From: MGR-bin208 sp043779285
Lineage (GTDB): Bacteria; Bacteroidota; Bacteroidia; Chitinophagales; Chitinophagaceae
Reading direction: 5' to 3'
Assembly: GCA_043779285.1 (NCBI GenBank)
Contig: JAYWEL010000005.1
Location: forward strand, 1-14,934
DNA: 14,934 nucleotides
The position numbers and the translations under genes are program-made. Within the stretch, counting starts at the first letter, position 1. Each line of letters opens with the position of its first letter. Positions 1 to 7,923 of the stretch are shown piece by piece. Under the pieces are notes generated by a model. That model ran no database searches, had not been told where the DNA came from, and saw nothing but the letters and a program-made list of their open reading frames with translations.

Positions 1-423
1 GATGAAGTGGCTGAAACCATTTTACCCAGAACAAATACACCCGGCGCCAAAGATGCTGAAGTAGGTAAGTTTATGACCGTGATGGTGGCTGATTGTTATA
101 AAGCAGCAGATCAGAAAGTTTTCCGGGAAGGTTTTGCAAAACTAAATAAAGCCTGCAATAAAATGCATAGCCATGATTTTATGAAAGCTACTGCGGAACA
201 TCGCACAGAATTATTGAAAACGCTGGATAAGGAAGCAAAAGATTACAATAAGAATAAAGAGAAGGATACGCCCAATCATTATTTCACCATGATGAAACAA
301 TTAACAATGCTTGGCTATTTCACTTCCAAGCCGGCTTTAACAGAAGCTTTCAATTATCAACAGACCCCCGGAAAATATGATGGAGCATATCCATATAAAA
401 AAGGGGATAAATTGTTCGTTTAA
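1..423 (+). CDS. Gluconate 2-dehydrogenase subunit 3 family protein (5' partial)
   Basis: The reading frame is open from the first base, so the gene begins outside the window. The visible 140 residues start at EVAETILPRTNTPGAKDAEV, the usual first conserved block after the signal peptide in this family, and end with PGKYDGAYPYKKGDK, its conserved C-terminal block. About 50-60 N-terminal residues, including the export signal, are probably missing. Family members are small exported subunits that partner a GMC-type flavin dehydrogenase oxidising sugars in the periplasm (established for gluconate dehydrogenase; inferred here). No GMC gene is in the window; it may lie upstream. The TIM-barrel gene follows after 12 nt, so the two are probably co-transcribed. 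The GTG at position 7 is an internal codon, not a start. Confidence 0.85.
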   Translation, partial: DEVAETILPRTNTPGAKDAEVGKFMTVMVADCYKAADQKVFREGFAKLNKACNKMHSHDFMKATAEHRTELLKTLDKEAKDYNKNKEKDTPNHYFTMMKQLTMLGYFTSKPALTEAFNYQQTPGKYDGAYPYKKGDKLFV

Positions 424-435
424 AATAACCACAAC

Positions 436-1299
436 ATGAAAAGAAAAGATTTTTTAAAAATAAGTGGCGGCCTTGCCTTGACAAGTTTTGCTTCTAATAA
501 AATATTCGCAGCTTTAGCAAATGATGAAGCAGAAGGAAGAATTAAAAATTTCGGGCTTCAACTTTATACTCTTCGTGCTGATATGCCAAAAGATCCGAAA
601 GGAGTATTGAAGCAGGTTGCATCTTTTGGTTATAAACAAATAGAAGGTTATGAGGGGCCCAAAGGAATGTTTTGGGGAATGAGTAATAAAGAATACAAGG
701 CCTATATGGATGAACTGGGCATGACAACTGTTGCCAGCCATTGTGATATAAGTAAAGATTTTGAAAAGAAAGCTGAAGAAGCTGCAGCCATTGGCATGAA
801 ATATCTTATTTGCCCCTGGAAAGGCCCGCAGAAAAGTATTGATGACTTTAAAAGGTTTGCAGATGAGTTTAATCAAAAAGGCGAGATCTGTAAAAAGAAC
901 GGGCTCCGCTTTGCCTACCATAATCATGAGTATTCTTTTGTAACACTCGATGGCCAATTGCCGCAAGATGTGATGATGAATAATACCGATCCGGCTCTGG
1001 TAGATTTTGAAATGGATATTTACTGGGTAGTAACCGCCAAAGCTGATCCTGAAGCATGGATGAAAAAATATAAAAACAGGTTCAGGCTTTGTCATGTAAA
1101 AGACAGAATAAAAAATACTACAGTAAAAGAAGCCAGCTGCGACCTTGGTACTGGCAGTATTGACTTTGCAAAAATTTTAAAGACAGCAAAGAAAAACGGC
1201 ATGCAGTATTATATTGTTGAGCAGGAACACTATGATGGTACTACCCCACTTAAAGCTGTAGAAGCCGATGCTGCTTATATGAAGGGACTGAATATCTAA
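436..1299 (+). CDS. Secreted sugar phosphate isomerase/epimerase-type TIM-barrel protein
   Basis: This 287-residue protein fits the xylose isomerase-like / AP endonuclease 2 TIM-barrel family (PF01261 type). The N terminus KRKDFLKISGG followed by a hydrophobic stretch resembles a Tat signal with RK instead of RR, so export is likely. The barrel starts at FGLQLYTLR. Candidate metal and substrate residues sit where the family has them: H162/H164 in YHNHEY, E192 and D194 in VDFEMD, H220 in CHVKD, and E262 in VEQEH. The family isomerises, epimerises or cleaves sugars; the exact substrate cannot be read from sequence. Lying 12 nt after the dehydrogenase subunit, and upstream of a DUF1080 gene, it plausibly acts on keto-sugars produced in the periplasm (inference). 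The start is the only ATG giving the signal peptide, with an A-rich leader and no Shine-Dalgarno. Confidence 0.88.
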   Translation: MKRKDFLKISGGLALTSFASNKIFAALANDEAEGRIKNFGLQLYTLRADMPKDPKGVLKQVASFGYKQIEGYEGPKGMFWGMSNKEYKAYMDELGMTTVASHCDISKDFEKKAEEAAAIGMKYLICPWKGPQKSIDDFKRFADEFNQKGEICKKNGLRFAYHNHEYSFVTLDGQLPQDVMMNNTDPALVDFEMDIYWVVTAKADPEAWMKKYKNRFRLCHVKDRIKNTTVKEASCDLGTGSIDFAKILKTAKKNGMQYYIVEQEHYDGTTPLKAVEADAAYMKGLNI

Positions 1300-1431
1300 A
1301 AAAAATTCATTGATGCCATTATATTTAAATTGGATTTCTATGCCAATTCTTAAATTATTTTCATGTTGAATTGCATTTATTTATGTATTGTTCATCCTCC
1401 CATTTGAAACTCTTTACGTCGTAGATGATAT

Positions 1432-1607
1432 AAGGCCTGGCTTAGAGATTGGCCTGCCAACGACATGCATAAATTAATTCTTCGAACTTCCTATTATCAT
1501 GAAAAGCGTAACCCAACAAAACCCTGGAGAAAGCCGGATTTGAATTTGTGAAAACACATATTACTAATCCGGGCTGGTTAAACTTTAATCAACCGGTTAA
1601 TCTCTAG
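1432..1607 (+). pseudogene. Relic of a GNAT acetyltransferase (C-terminal end)
   Basis: In the 363-nt gap between the TIM-barrel and DUF1080 genes, frame 1518-1607 reads TLEKAGFEFVKTHI then NPGWLNFN before a TAG. LEKAGFEF is the typical C-terminal motif of RimJ/RimL-like GNAT enzymes. Just upstream, in a different frame, 1432-1518 reads LRDWPANDM and then YHEKRNPTK; the RNPTK/TLEKAGF junction matches the family pattern if one frameshift near 1518 is allowed. Too little remains for a working enzyme, and there is no start codon or acetyl-CoA loop. The N-terminal fragment is much less certain than the tail. Nothing else is seen in the gap except a possible promoter box at its end. Confidence 0.4.
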
Positions 1608-1612
1608 CTGCT

Positions 1613-1620
1613 TACCTTTG
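1613..1620 (+). promoter_or_regulatory. Candidate -7 box (TACCTTTG) for the DUF1080 gene
   Basis: TACCTTTG matches the Bacteroidota -7 consensus TAnnTTTG and lies 42 nt before the ATG, which would give a leader of about 35 nt. No clear TTTG-type -33 box is seen at the right distance. An eight-base pattern with six fixed bases occurs by chance every few kb in AT-rich DNA, so this is only suggestive. Confidence 0.35.
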
Positions 1621-1662
1621 AAAAATTTAAAACAATTAACTTCCCTTTTTAAAACCTAAACC

Positions 1663-2400
1663 ATGCAATTTTATAGTATCAGCAGTTTTGTTTTATCCTG
1701 TCTATTTGTCTCATCCGTATTTGCACAAAAAGATCCTAAGACAACTGAAATATGGACACCAGAACCCAAAGTGATTACTCCGGGCAAAGCTGCATCAGAA
1801 GCACCCTCTGATGCCATCATTCTTTTCAATGGAACTTCAGCATCAGCCTGGCAACATAAAAATGCTGCCGATGCAAAATGGTTAGTGGCCGACAATGTAT
1901 TAACAGCAAAAGCCGGAACAGGTGATATACAAACCAAACAAAAATTCGGCGATTGTCAGTTACACATTGAATGGAGAACCCCTGCAGAAGTAAAAGGTGA
2001 AGGCCAGGGACGGGGCAATAGCGGTATCTTTTTAATGGGTTTATATGAAGTGCAGATACTTGATAATTACAATAACAAAACTTACCCGAATGGGCAGGCC
2101 GGCAGTATTTACAAACAGCATATTCCGCTTGTGAATGCCTGTAAGCCTCCCGGCGAATGGCAGAGCTATGATATCATTTTTACAGCACCACGATTCAGTG
2201 ACAAAGGCACGTTGCTGGAACCTGCAAGAGTTACTGTAATTCATAATGGAGTGTTGGTTCAAAACAACGTTACGATCTGGGGAAGCACTCAATATATTGG
2301 TTTACCCACCTATGTAAAACATGGAGCCAAAGAATCAATCGCTTTACAGGATCATGGCAATCCCACCAGTTTCAGGAATATCTGGATAAGAGAATTATAA
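1663..2400 (+). CDS. Secreted DUF1080 / 3-keto-disaccharide hydrolase-family protein
   Basis: The 245-residue protein has a signal peptide ending near VFAQ (residues 19-22) and one jelly-roll domain of the DUF1080 family (PF06439, now named 3-keto-disaccharide hydrolase). Conserved blocks are ILFNGTSASAWQ (53-64), the GDIQTKQKFGD region (87-97), RGNSGIFLMGLYEVQILD (117-134) and PGEWQSYDI (163-171), ending in FRNIWIREL. Length and order of blocks are normal. Characterised relatives cleave 3-keto-glycosides formed by sugar C3 oxidation; that activity here is inference supported by the upstream dehydrogenase subunit and TIM-barrel genes. It probably has its own promoter, since 363 nt separate it from those genes. 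The lysine/proline-rich stretch at 23-50 links the signal to the domain. Confidence 0.9.
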   Translation: MQFYSISSFVLSCLFVSSVFAQKDPKTTEIWTPEPKVITPGKAASEAPSDAIILFNGTSASAWQHKNAADAKWLVADNVLTAKAGTGDIQTKQKFGDCQLHIEWRTPAEVKGEGQGRGNSGIFLMGLYEVQILDNYNNKTYPNGQAGSIYKQHIPLVNACKPPGEWQSYDIIFTAPRFSDKGTLLEPARVTVIHNGVLVQNNVTIWGSTQYIGLPTYVKHGAKESIALQDHGNPTSFRNIWIREL

Positions 2401-2432
2401 ATGCAAAAAAAGGAAACGATAACCATTTATTT

Positions 2433-2666
2433 TCAAACAATTTCTTTTTTGCCTTTGTCCGACTCCAGAGAAAGTTTAATGTCGCCGGTTTGAATACCCG
2501 CAAAAGCTTCTTTCCTGCTATGGATTTGTTTAACATTTACATGAGCCATGAAACCCGTGGCTTTCAACATATCTGGAAACCTATACATGATGACAGAATC
2601 TTTGACAGTTGCCATTGCAATATGTACAATCATTATCAGCGAAGCAAATACAGTTAGTCTTTTCAT
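2433..2666 (-). CDS. Small secreted hypothetical protein (77 aa)
   Basis: This ORF begins MKRLTVFASL and continues hydrophobic to about residue 19, a plausible signal peptide with cleavage after AMA. The mature part of about 58 residues is basic and ends FAGIQTGDIKLSLES then KGKKEIV. I do not recognise a family. It converges on the DUF1080 gene with a 32-nt gap. A TAAGTTTG box (complement of 2684-2691), matching the TAnnTTTG consensus, lies 17 nt before the ATG. The signal-like start and box argue for a real gene; the short length and lack of a recognised domain argue against. It could also be the remnant of a longer secreted protein. Confidence 0.4.
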   Translation of the reverse strand: MKRLTVFASLIMIVHIAMATVKDSVIMYRFPDMLKATGFMAHVNVKQIHSRKEAFAGIQTGDIKLSLESDKGKKEIV

Positions 2667-2683
2667 GAAATAATTTTAGTGCT

Positions 2684-2691
2684 CAAACTTA
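2684..2691 (-). promoter_or_regulatory. Candidate -7 box (TAAGTTTG) for the 77-aa ORF
   Basis: On the minus strand TAAGTTTG fits TAnnTTTG exactly and ends 17 nt before the ATG at 2666. No -33 element is obvious. Chance occurrence is quite possible. Confidence 0.28.
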
Positions 2692-2816
2692 ATGAAAACT
2701 AATGTTATGAGTAATATAGTTTTCCGGGCTTCATACTTAATTCGAACTCCTTTTTTTAAATTCTCTGATTATTCTGAAAACTTGCTTTCTTTTTGCCTAT
2801 TAAAACTTATCTTTAA

Positions 2817-3081
2817 AAAAATTCTCAACTCATTAATAGCAGGTCGTTCATGGAATTTATAGATTATCATCAAATTGAACAATCTATTTTTTTTATAGCT
2901 CGAGCAAGCCGGATTGATTGCCAGAATAACCAATGCAGAAAAAATCTGTATATCTTTAAATCAGCTTCCATTGCTGGTAAAATTGATCCAGCTTTACGAA
3001 ATGGATTTCAACCTGGAAGGCATCGAAACCAATACTCATATATTGAACCAGATTAACGGTATGCAACAAGAGATTGTTTAA
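2817..3081 (+). pseudogene. Frameshifted relic of a CbpM-like chaperone modulator
   Basis: Two reading frames together give a near-complete protein of about 85 residues resembling CbpM, the MerR-like modulator of the DnaJ-type co-chaperone CbpA. Frame 2817-2900 reads SQLIN, then DYHQIEQSIFFI, matching the N-terminal HxIExSFI pattern. Frame 2899-3081 reads LEQAGLI, then LYEMDFNLEGIE, then HILNQINGMQQEIV and a TAA; the LHYDLxxNLEGI-like segment is the family hallmark. The switch lies at about 2896-2901, just after a run of eight T (2887-2894), and a TAG in the second frame prevents simple slippage from rescuing it. No ATG is present at the true N terminus and no cbpA/dnaJ gene is in the window. 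No plus-strand promoter is seen between 2667 and 2816. Confidence 0.6.
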
Positions 3082-3126
3082 CTAAAAAACATTTATACAG
3101 ATATGAAAATGATTAAATTAATAGTC

Positions 3127-4365
3127 ATGCAAATCAAACACAAGTTATTACTATCAGCCATGCTATTCACTTTTAATGCAATTGGATGTAGAAGTGAGAA
3201 CACTTCGCCGTACCCTACTGTGATTATTGATACTACAAAATTTCCACCGGTAGAAACCAATAACGCAAATACAGATTACAAACCTGCATTTGCAGGACAA
3301 ACAAGAATCGCATCAGTAAAAACTACAACGCCTTATAAAACAGAACTACTTGCCGAAAAGTTGGGAAGACCATGGGCAATTATTCCATTACCGGATGGTC
3401 GGTTACTGATCACTGAAAAATCCGGCTTCATGTTAATACATGATGCGAACGGTAAGCCGATTAAAAAAATAACCGGTTTACCTGAAGTTGTGGACAGGGG
3501 ACAAATTGGCTTGCATGACGTTGCACTTGATCCCGATTTTTCTAATAACAAAACCATCTATTGGTCTTATGCTGAAATAAGCGGGAATGGTAATCTTTTG
3601 GCTGTTGCCAAAGGTCAATTGAATGAATTAGCAGGACTGCTTCAAAATTCCGTCGTCATATTTCGGGCCAACCCAACATTGAACAGCAGTCTTCATTTGG
3701 GCTCCCGTTTGGTTTTTGACAAAGATGGAAATCTTTTTGTAAGCACCGGAGAAAGATCAAACCTTGAGGGAAGAAAACAAGCACAATGGCTGAACTCCGG
3801 ACTGGGAAAGATTTTCAAAATTACCAAAGACGGAAAACCTGCTCCAGGCAATCCATTTCTGAATCAAGTAGATGTTATGCCCGAGATTTATGCATATGGC
3901 ATTCGAAATGCACAAAGTTTGGACATTCATCCCGTAACAGGTGAATTGTGGGAAGCAGAATTTGGACCACGAGGCGGGGATGAATTAAATATTATCAAAC
4001 CCGGAAAAAATTATGGTTGGCCAACGATTACCTATGGACTGGAATATGGTGGATCAAAAATTGGTGATGGAATACAGCAACAGGCAGGTATGGAACAATC
4101 GGTGTATTACTGGGATCCTGTACTTTCTCCCAGTGGCATGGTGTTTTATATAGGAGATAAAATACCAGAGTGGAAAAACAATTTGTTTATTTGTGGGCTT
4201 AGTAGTGCTCATATTGTTCGTTTAATTATTGTAAACAATAAAGTAGTTGGCGAAGAAAGATTGCTGGATGATAAAAGAGAACGTTTCCGTGATATCGCCT
4301 ATTTTAATGGAATGCTTTATACTGTTACAGATAACGGAAATATGTACCGTATTAGTAAAAAATAA
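3127..4365 (+). CDS. PQQ-dependent sugar dehydrogenase (soluble aldose dehydrogenase type), lipoprotein
   Basis: A six-bladed propeller dehydrogenase of the glucose/sorbosone dehydrogenase family (PF07995, YliI/Asd type). Numbering from an ATG at 3103: lipoprotein signal with AIGC and Cys29; the blade-1 block GRPWAIIPLPDGRLLITEKSG (88-108; conserved PW, PDG, TE); GLHDVALDPDF (136-146); HLGSRLVFDKDG with His198 at the position of the catalytic His of characterised glucose dehydrogenases; AYGIRN with Arg268; FGPRGGDELN (287-296); NYGWP (303-307); and a C-terminal TVTDNGNMYRI. All expected blocks are present and length is normal. I prefer the ATG at 3127 because it gives the better lipoprotein signal; 3103 and 3109 are possible. 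It probably oxidises aldoses at the cell envelope using PQQ and calcium. No PQQ biosynthesis genes are visible. The gene ends 16 nt from a convergent gene. Confidence 0.9.
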   Translation: MQIKHKLLLSAMLFTFNAIGCRSENTSPYPTVIIDTTKFPPVETNNANTDYKPAFAGQTRIASVKTTTPYKTELLAEKLGRPWAIIPLPDGRLLITEKSGFMLIHDANGKPIKKITGLPEVVDRGQIGLHDVALDPDFSNNKTIYWSYAEISGNGNLLAVAKGQLNELAGLLQNSVVIFRANPTLNSSLHLGSRLVFDKDGNLFVSTGERSNLEGRKQAQWLNSGLGKIFKITKDGKPAPGNPFLNQVDVMPEIYAYGIRNAQSLDIHPVTGELWEAEFGPRGGDELNIIKPGKNYGWPTITYGLEYGGSKIGDGIQQQAGMEQSVYYWDPVLSPSGMVFYIGDKIPEWKNNLFICGLSSAHIVRLIIVNNKVVGEERLLDDKRERFRDIAYFNGMLYTVTDNGNMYRISKK

Positions 4366-4381
4366 AAAAATGAATTTGTAT

Positions 4382-5863
4382 TTATTGTAAAGCAGGTGGG
4401 CAGGATAATTGTTGTAACATTTTATCCGTATTTCTTTGATCGGGATCTCTTTTACTTCCGTTTTTTCCTTTGAATCGGAATGTAAAAGCAATATATCCGC
4501 CACTATCCTGAATTTTATTTTTACCTAATAAACTGGCCCAGTTATGTAGTCCAAACAACAAAGGACCAGCCCTGAAAGCCCCGCCAACCCATACATGCAT
4601 TTTATTATTTATTGATACCGGTAAATAAATTCTAAATTTTTCTGTTTCCATTCTGGCTGCCAGGTTTATAAAATTCATATCATTTGCTACCATTTGTTTT
4701 TTACCTAATAATGAATACAAGGGAATAGTTACTTCCCCATTGATAAAAAAATTACCTGCAATATGTTTGTCTACATTGATCACTATTCGTGTCGGTTGAA
4801 ATATTTTAAATTTTCCAGTAAGCGGGTTGTTGGAAGCGGCTATGATACCAAGACTATCTGCTAATGTTGCTGGATCAGTTACATTAATAAAAAAATCATC
4901 GATCAACGAATCAGATACATTGTTTTTATTAAGTATTGCAGACCGGCTGTAATTACTCAATTTATACTTGTTGGTACTTAGATCGAGTAAAGACAACCCG
5001 ATCTTTAAACTATAGTCATACCCATTTCCCATTCCAGCTCCATTATCAGGTACTATATATTCTGCCCCCAAACTCAAGCCGAGCGATGAATAAGTATTCT
5101 TAATAAATTCTTTTTGTGCTGCTTTAAAATTAGTTGAGGTATCCAGTGCATCAATATTTGCTGAATACCCATAATTAAGCAATCCATTGGTTAAATAATA
5201 GCCGGGGGTATTATTAACGGTACCCGGACTAATGCCAAGATTAGAAGCATCAACAAAAGCAGCTCCCAATCCTCTATTCACTTTTAGTGTTATGCCTGCA
5301 TTTACAATGGCATTTGTATTCTCCATAATAGTCCGGGCATAGCTTCCAAAAATTTCGGCCCAAACATGGGCTCTGAGTTCAGACGATATGGGGGTATTGG
5401 AGATATTATTCCGCATAAAATCCCGGATGGTTGCTGCAGTATCCTGAAAAAGGATTGATGAAGTATTCGCTGAAATATAGGAACGCATTGAGGAGCCAAA
5501 TGCAATGGCTGAATTATTGCGAAGTCGCATACTTGCATTCAGCAAACGCAGATCCTGGTTAGCCATTAAAAAACTTTTATACTTTCCATTTTGTAAAAAA
5601 GCTTCCGCATTTTTAGCCGGCGAAATATAATTGGAATTCTTAATTACAATTGCATTGGTACTATGCTTGAACTGAAATGCAAATGGAGTAATATCCAGCT
5701 TAAATGGACTATGAACAATGGATGCCGGATTATTTGATACCGAAAGACTCCCCGTAAAAGAAGATCCCTGAACGGCACGATAATCCTGTCCGAAAACACA
5801 AATAAAATTCGTGTTTATGAAAATTAATAATCCAAACCTTTTCCACTTAAAAATTAAACTCAT
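4382..5863 (-). CDS. DUF5723-like outer-membrane protein
   Basis: The protein of 493 residues (503 if started at 5893) has a signal peptide ending at VFGQ, then YRAVQGSSFTGSLSVSNNPASI, the opening expected in large Bacteroidota outer-membrane proteins where NPA(S/A) marks the first strand. The body is rich in alternating aromatic/polar strands: GLGAAFVDASNLGIS, YSLKIGLSLLDL, FFINGEVTIPLY, and LLFGLHNWAS near the end. It fits DUF5723 family proteins, presumed porin-like barrels of unknown role. The C-terminal 25 or so residues are charged and not barrel-like, a short tail with KRDPDQRNTDK. The start at 5863 is preferred because it places the lysine-rich n-region next to the hydrophobic core. 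It is convergent with the PQQ dehydrogenase gene and no terminator hairpin is visible in the 16-nt gap. Confidence 0.78.
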   Translation of the reverse strand: MSLIFKWKRFGLLIFINTNFICVFGQDYRAVQGSSFTGSLSVSNNPASIVHSPFKLDITPFAFQFKHSTNAIVIKNSNYISPAKNAEAFLQNGKYKSFLMANQDLRLLNASMRLRNNSAIAFGSSMRSYISANTSSILFQDTAATIRDFMRNNISNTPISSELRAHVWAEIFGSYARTIMENTNAIVNAGITLKVNRGLGAAFVDASNLGISPGTVNNTPGYYLTNGLLNYGYSANIDALDTSTNFKAAQKEFIKNTYSSLGLSLGAEYIVPDNGAGMGNGYDYSLKIGLSLLDLSTNKYKLSNYSRSAILNKNNVSDSLIDDFFINVTDPATLADSLGIIAASNNPLTGKFKIFQPTRIVINVDKHIAGNFFINGEVTIPLYSLLGKKQMVANDMNFINLAARMETEKFRIYLPVSINNKMHVWVGGAFRAGPLLFGLHNWASLLGKNKIQDSGGYIAFTFRFKGKNGSKRDPDQRNTDKMLQQLSCPPALQ

Positions 5864-6057
5864 TAATTTGAAGTTGTAAATGACCATCAGCAAGTTAAGA
5901 TGGTTTGGTTTTCATAAAACAGATATACACGAACTTTAGAGTAAAATTATCAAAAGCGGTTTAATGCATTATTAAATAAATGTTGTTAAACAATAAGAAT
6001 ATTAAAAGACCATTCTTAATTATACAAGATTATATCCGAAAATTTCAGGCATTTTAT

Positions 6058-6555
6058 TTATACATCCTTCTCCTTAAAAGACAGGATCAATTGATCCATT
6101 CTTGCATCCACTTTCCGGTAAGTCACCAAAGCTTTGTCCAGCATATGTTTGGAGGCTTTAGCCGTATCAGTTCCATCATATTTATCTGATAGAAAAATGA
6201 CTTCCGAAATTCCGGACTGAATGATAGCTTTTGCACATTCATTGCAGGGAAATAATGCCGTATAAATTTTACAACCCCGAAGATCCATACCAATATTATT
6301 TAATATGGCATTGAGTTCAGCATGACAGATATATGGATATTTGGTTTTTAAAAAATCGCCTTGTTTCTCCCAGGGAAATTCATCATCATCACAACCTATG
6401 GGTAAGCCGTTATATCCTGCCCCGACAATTTTATTTTTATCATTTACAATGCAGGCACCAACCTGCGTACTGGGATCTTTACTTCGTTTGGCAGATAATA
6501 ATGCCACACCCATAAAATATTCATCCCAAGAAATATAGTCTTGTCGTTTTTTCAA
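6058..6555 (-). CDS. dCMP deaminase (ComEB-like deoxycytidylate deaminase)
   Basis: A 165-residue zinc cytidine/dCMP deaminase. It carries SKDPSTQVGA (25-34), AGYNGLP (46-52), the first zinc motif HAE (His78, catalytic Glu80) and the second motif PCNEC (Cys104, Cys107), all in the normal spacing. The family converts dCMP to dUMP in the cytoplasm, feeding dTMP synthesis. The start codon is TTG (6555-6553): an in-frame stop lies 21 nt upstream, there is no ATG between, and the next Met is residue 15, inside the conserved fold. The leader is A/T-rich without a Shine-Dalgarno. It is divergent from the following plus-strand gene with 167 nt between. Nothing odd in the catalytic residues. Confidence 0.93.
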   Translation of the reverse strand: MKKRQDYISWDEYFMGVALLSAKRSKDPSTQVGACIVNDKNKIVGAGYNGLPIGCDDDEFPWEKQGDFLKTKYPYICHAELNAILNNIGMDLRGCKIYTALFPCNECAKAIIQSGISEVIFLSDKYDGTDTAKASKHMLDKALVTYRKVDARMDQLILSFKEKDV

Positions 6556-6722
6556 AATTTTTAATTTTAATAATTAAAAGTACGTATGCTAAAAATACGA
6601 ATGTAGATTTAAGTATAGAAATCATTTTCAAAGCAATAGATTATGAATATGCTAACAACTTTGCTGATTAACTTGCACACTGAATAGATGGCTAAGTGTA
6701 TACTCTATTAAATCATATTAAT

Positions 6723-7313
6723 ATGAAAAAAGGAATTTTGTTTTTATGCATAATTGCTACAGTTACCGTGCATGCACAATCATTGAAAGATGCATTGTAT
6801 GGCGGAAAGTTGAAAACAGATTCCGGTACGGTAATCAGAAAAACAGATGACCTGAGTACAAAGATTGATACCAGCATGAAGAAGCCGGTTGTAGCTGAAA
6901 AAACCAAGTTGACTGCTGCAAGCAAAGAATCTTCTATTAATAAAATCCCTACTCAGCCAGATTCTACAGCCATTGCCACGGCAGATAAGATGGAAACAAT
7001 TGCAGCTCCAAAAGATAATACGAAGATCTGGAAAGAATTTATGGATTCGGCTATCAGCAATTTTAAAACAGACATATTGACTTCTAAAAAAATCAAAAAC
7101 GGAACTTATTATGTAATGGTTGATTATGAAATTGGCACCGAAGGACAGGTAACCATCAATGCTGTTTTCCCTTCTCCCGAAAATTCATTTCTTGCGCAAC
7201 AAATTAAGGAAAGGCTTACACTTGCTGCCCCAAATTTAAACCCCGTACTTGCCAGTAATGGCAAACTCCGAAAGGTTAGTAAAAAATATAATTTTACGCT
7301 GACCAAGATGTAG
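6723..7313 (+). CDS. Secreted protein with TonB-C-like C-terminal domain, function unknown
   Basis: The 196-residue protein starts MKKGILFLCI with a signal peptide ending about HAQ (residues 17-19). Residues 20-105 are a low-complexity Lys/Thr/Ser-rich linker. The C-terminal 85 residues (NGTYYVMVDYEIGTEGQV, then AVFPSPENSFLAQQIKERL, then KVSKKYNFTL) have the rhythm of a TonB C-terminal-like alpha/beta domain, with the linker in place of a membrane anchor. I know no assigned function. An earlier ATG at 6696 would add nine residues before the signal and is less likely. It is divergent from the dCMP deaminase gene and convergent with the DUF6933-like gene. No strong promoter match is seen; CAACTTTG just upstream at about 6655 has one mismatch to TAnnTTTG. 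Confidence 0.8.
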   Translation: MKKGILFLCIIATVTVHAQSLKDALYGGKLKTDSGTVIRKTDDLSTKIDTSMKKPVVAEKTKLTAASKESSINKIPTQPDSTAIATADKMETIAAPKDNTKIWKEFMDSAISNFKTDILTSKKIKNGTYYVMVDYEIGTEGQVTINAVFPSPENSFLAQQIKERLTLAAPNLNPVLASNGKLRKVSKKYNFTLTKM

Positions 7314-7397
7314 GTTTTTTACGGGTAATTTATTTTAGTAAATACCGGCAAACAAGCTTATTAAATTTTACAGAATAATTTGCATCAAACCCTGTTT

Positions 7398-7913
7398 TTA
7401 TAATGATTGCTGGGTGTAGTTCTTTAGCCTTTCTGACATAAACTCATTTGCTTTTCTATATTTTCTTACGCCAATTCGATTTTCGTTATAACCATTTTTT
7501 ACATAAAATTTACTTTCTTCAATTGTTGGCGGTCTGCCCTCTCTTTCCCATGTTAGTCTTGTAATGCAGTCATTCAAATAGCCAATGGTTGACGTATCTC
7601 CATCAGTAGTAGATATTTCAAAAGTTTCAAAGTCTTTTACTATTAAGTCTTTTAGTTCGTTTGTAAGCAACTTATCATCTTGAAGTTGCTCTAAAAAATG
7701 ACTCATGAAAATTTGTTTAAAGTCTTTCAGGTCATTCTTTAAAATGTCAAAAAGTACAAACGAATAAAAAGTCTCTTTATGAACAAATGCAATGCACTTT
7801 CTACCTTGCAGGGTAAATAAATGTCCATTCCAATTGTCTAATGAAAGTGATGGAAGTCTTGTCTTTAATCCAATAAGTTTTGACAGTTTTGTTGAGCAGA
7901 AAACGGTTGGCAT
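7398..7913 (-). CDS. DUF6933-like protein
   Basis: The 171-residue cytoplasmic protein has no signal or membrane segment. The opening MPTVFCSTKLSKLIGLK, followed by DNWNGHLF (26-33), RKCIAFVHKETFYSFVLF (38-55) and a helical middle, matches my recollection of DUF6933, a small uncharacterised family whose members begin with an I/V-x-C-T-x-K-L-x-K pattern. This assignment is by eye. The C-terminal third (WEREGRPPTIEESKF and a basic tail with RKYRKANEF) looks helical and could bind nucleic acid or a partner (inference). It follows the Cys-rich 73-aa gene by 15 nt on the same strand, so the two form a probable operon. A TAAGTTTG box overlaps the upstream stop codon and may give it a promoter of its own. 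Confidence 0.7.
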   Translation of the reverse strand: MPTVFCSTKLSKLIGLKTRLPSLSLDNWNGHLFTLQGRKCIAFVHKETFYSFVLFDILKNDLKDFKQIFMSHFLEQLQDDKLLTNELKDLIVKDFETFEISTTDGDTSTIGYLNDCITRLTWEREGRPPTIEESKFYVKNGYNENRIGVRKYRKANEFMSERLKNYTQQSL

Positions 7914-7923
7914 TTTTTTAATA

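Noticed and set aside
514..1095. Long minus-strand ORF of 193 codons opposite the TIM-barrel gene
   Set aside because: It lies wholly inside a clearly conserved gene on the other strand and its protein is an unstructured Phe/Ile/His-rich mix with no family features.
2403..2452. Inverted repeat of GCAAAAAAAGGAAA and TTTCTTTTTTGC between convergent genes, as a two-way terminator
   Set aside because: The arms are nearly all A/T, do not match fully, and are separated by a long loop. No GC-rich stem is present.
7324..7346. Hairpin GGTAATTTA / TAAATACC after the TonB-C-like gene as a terminator
   Set aside because: The stem has a bulge and few GC pairs, and no T-run follows on either strand.
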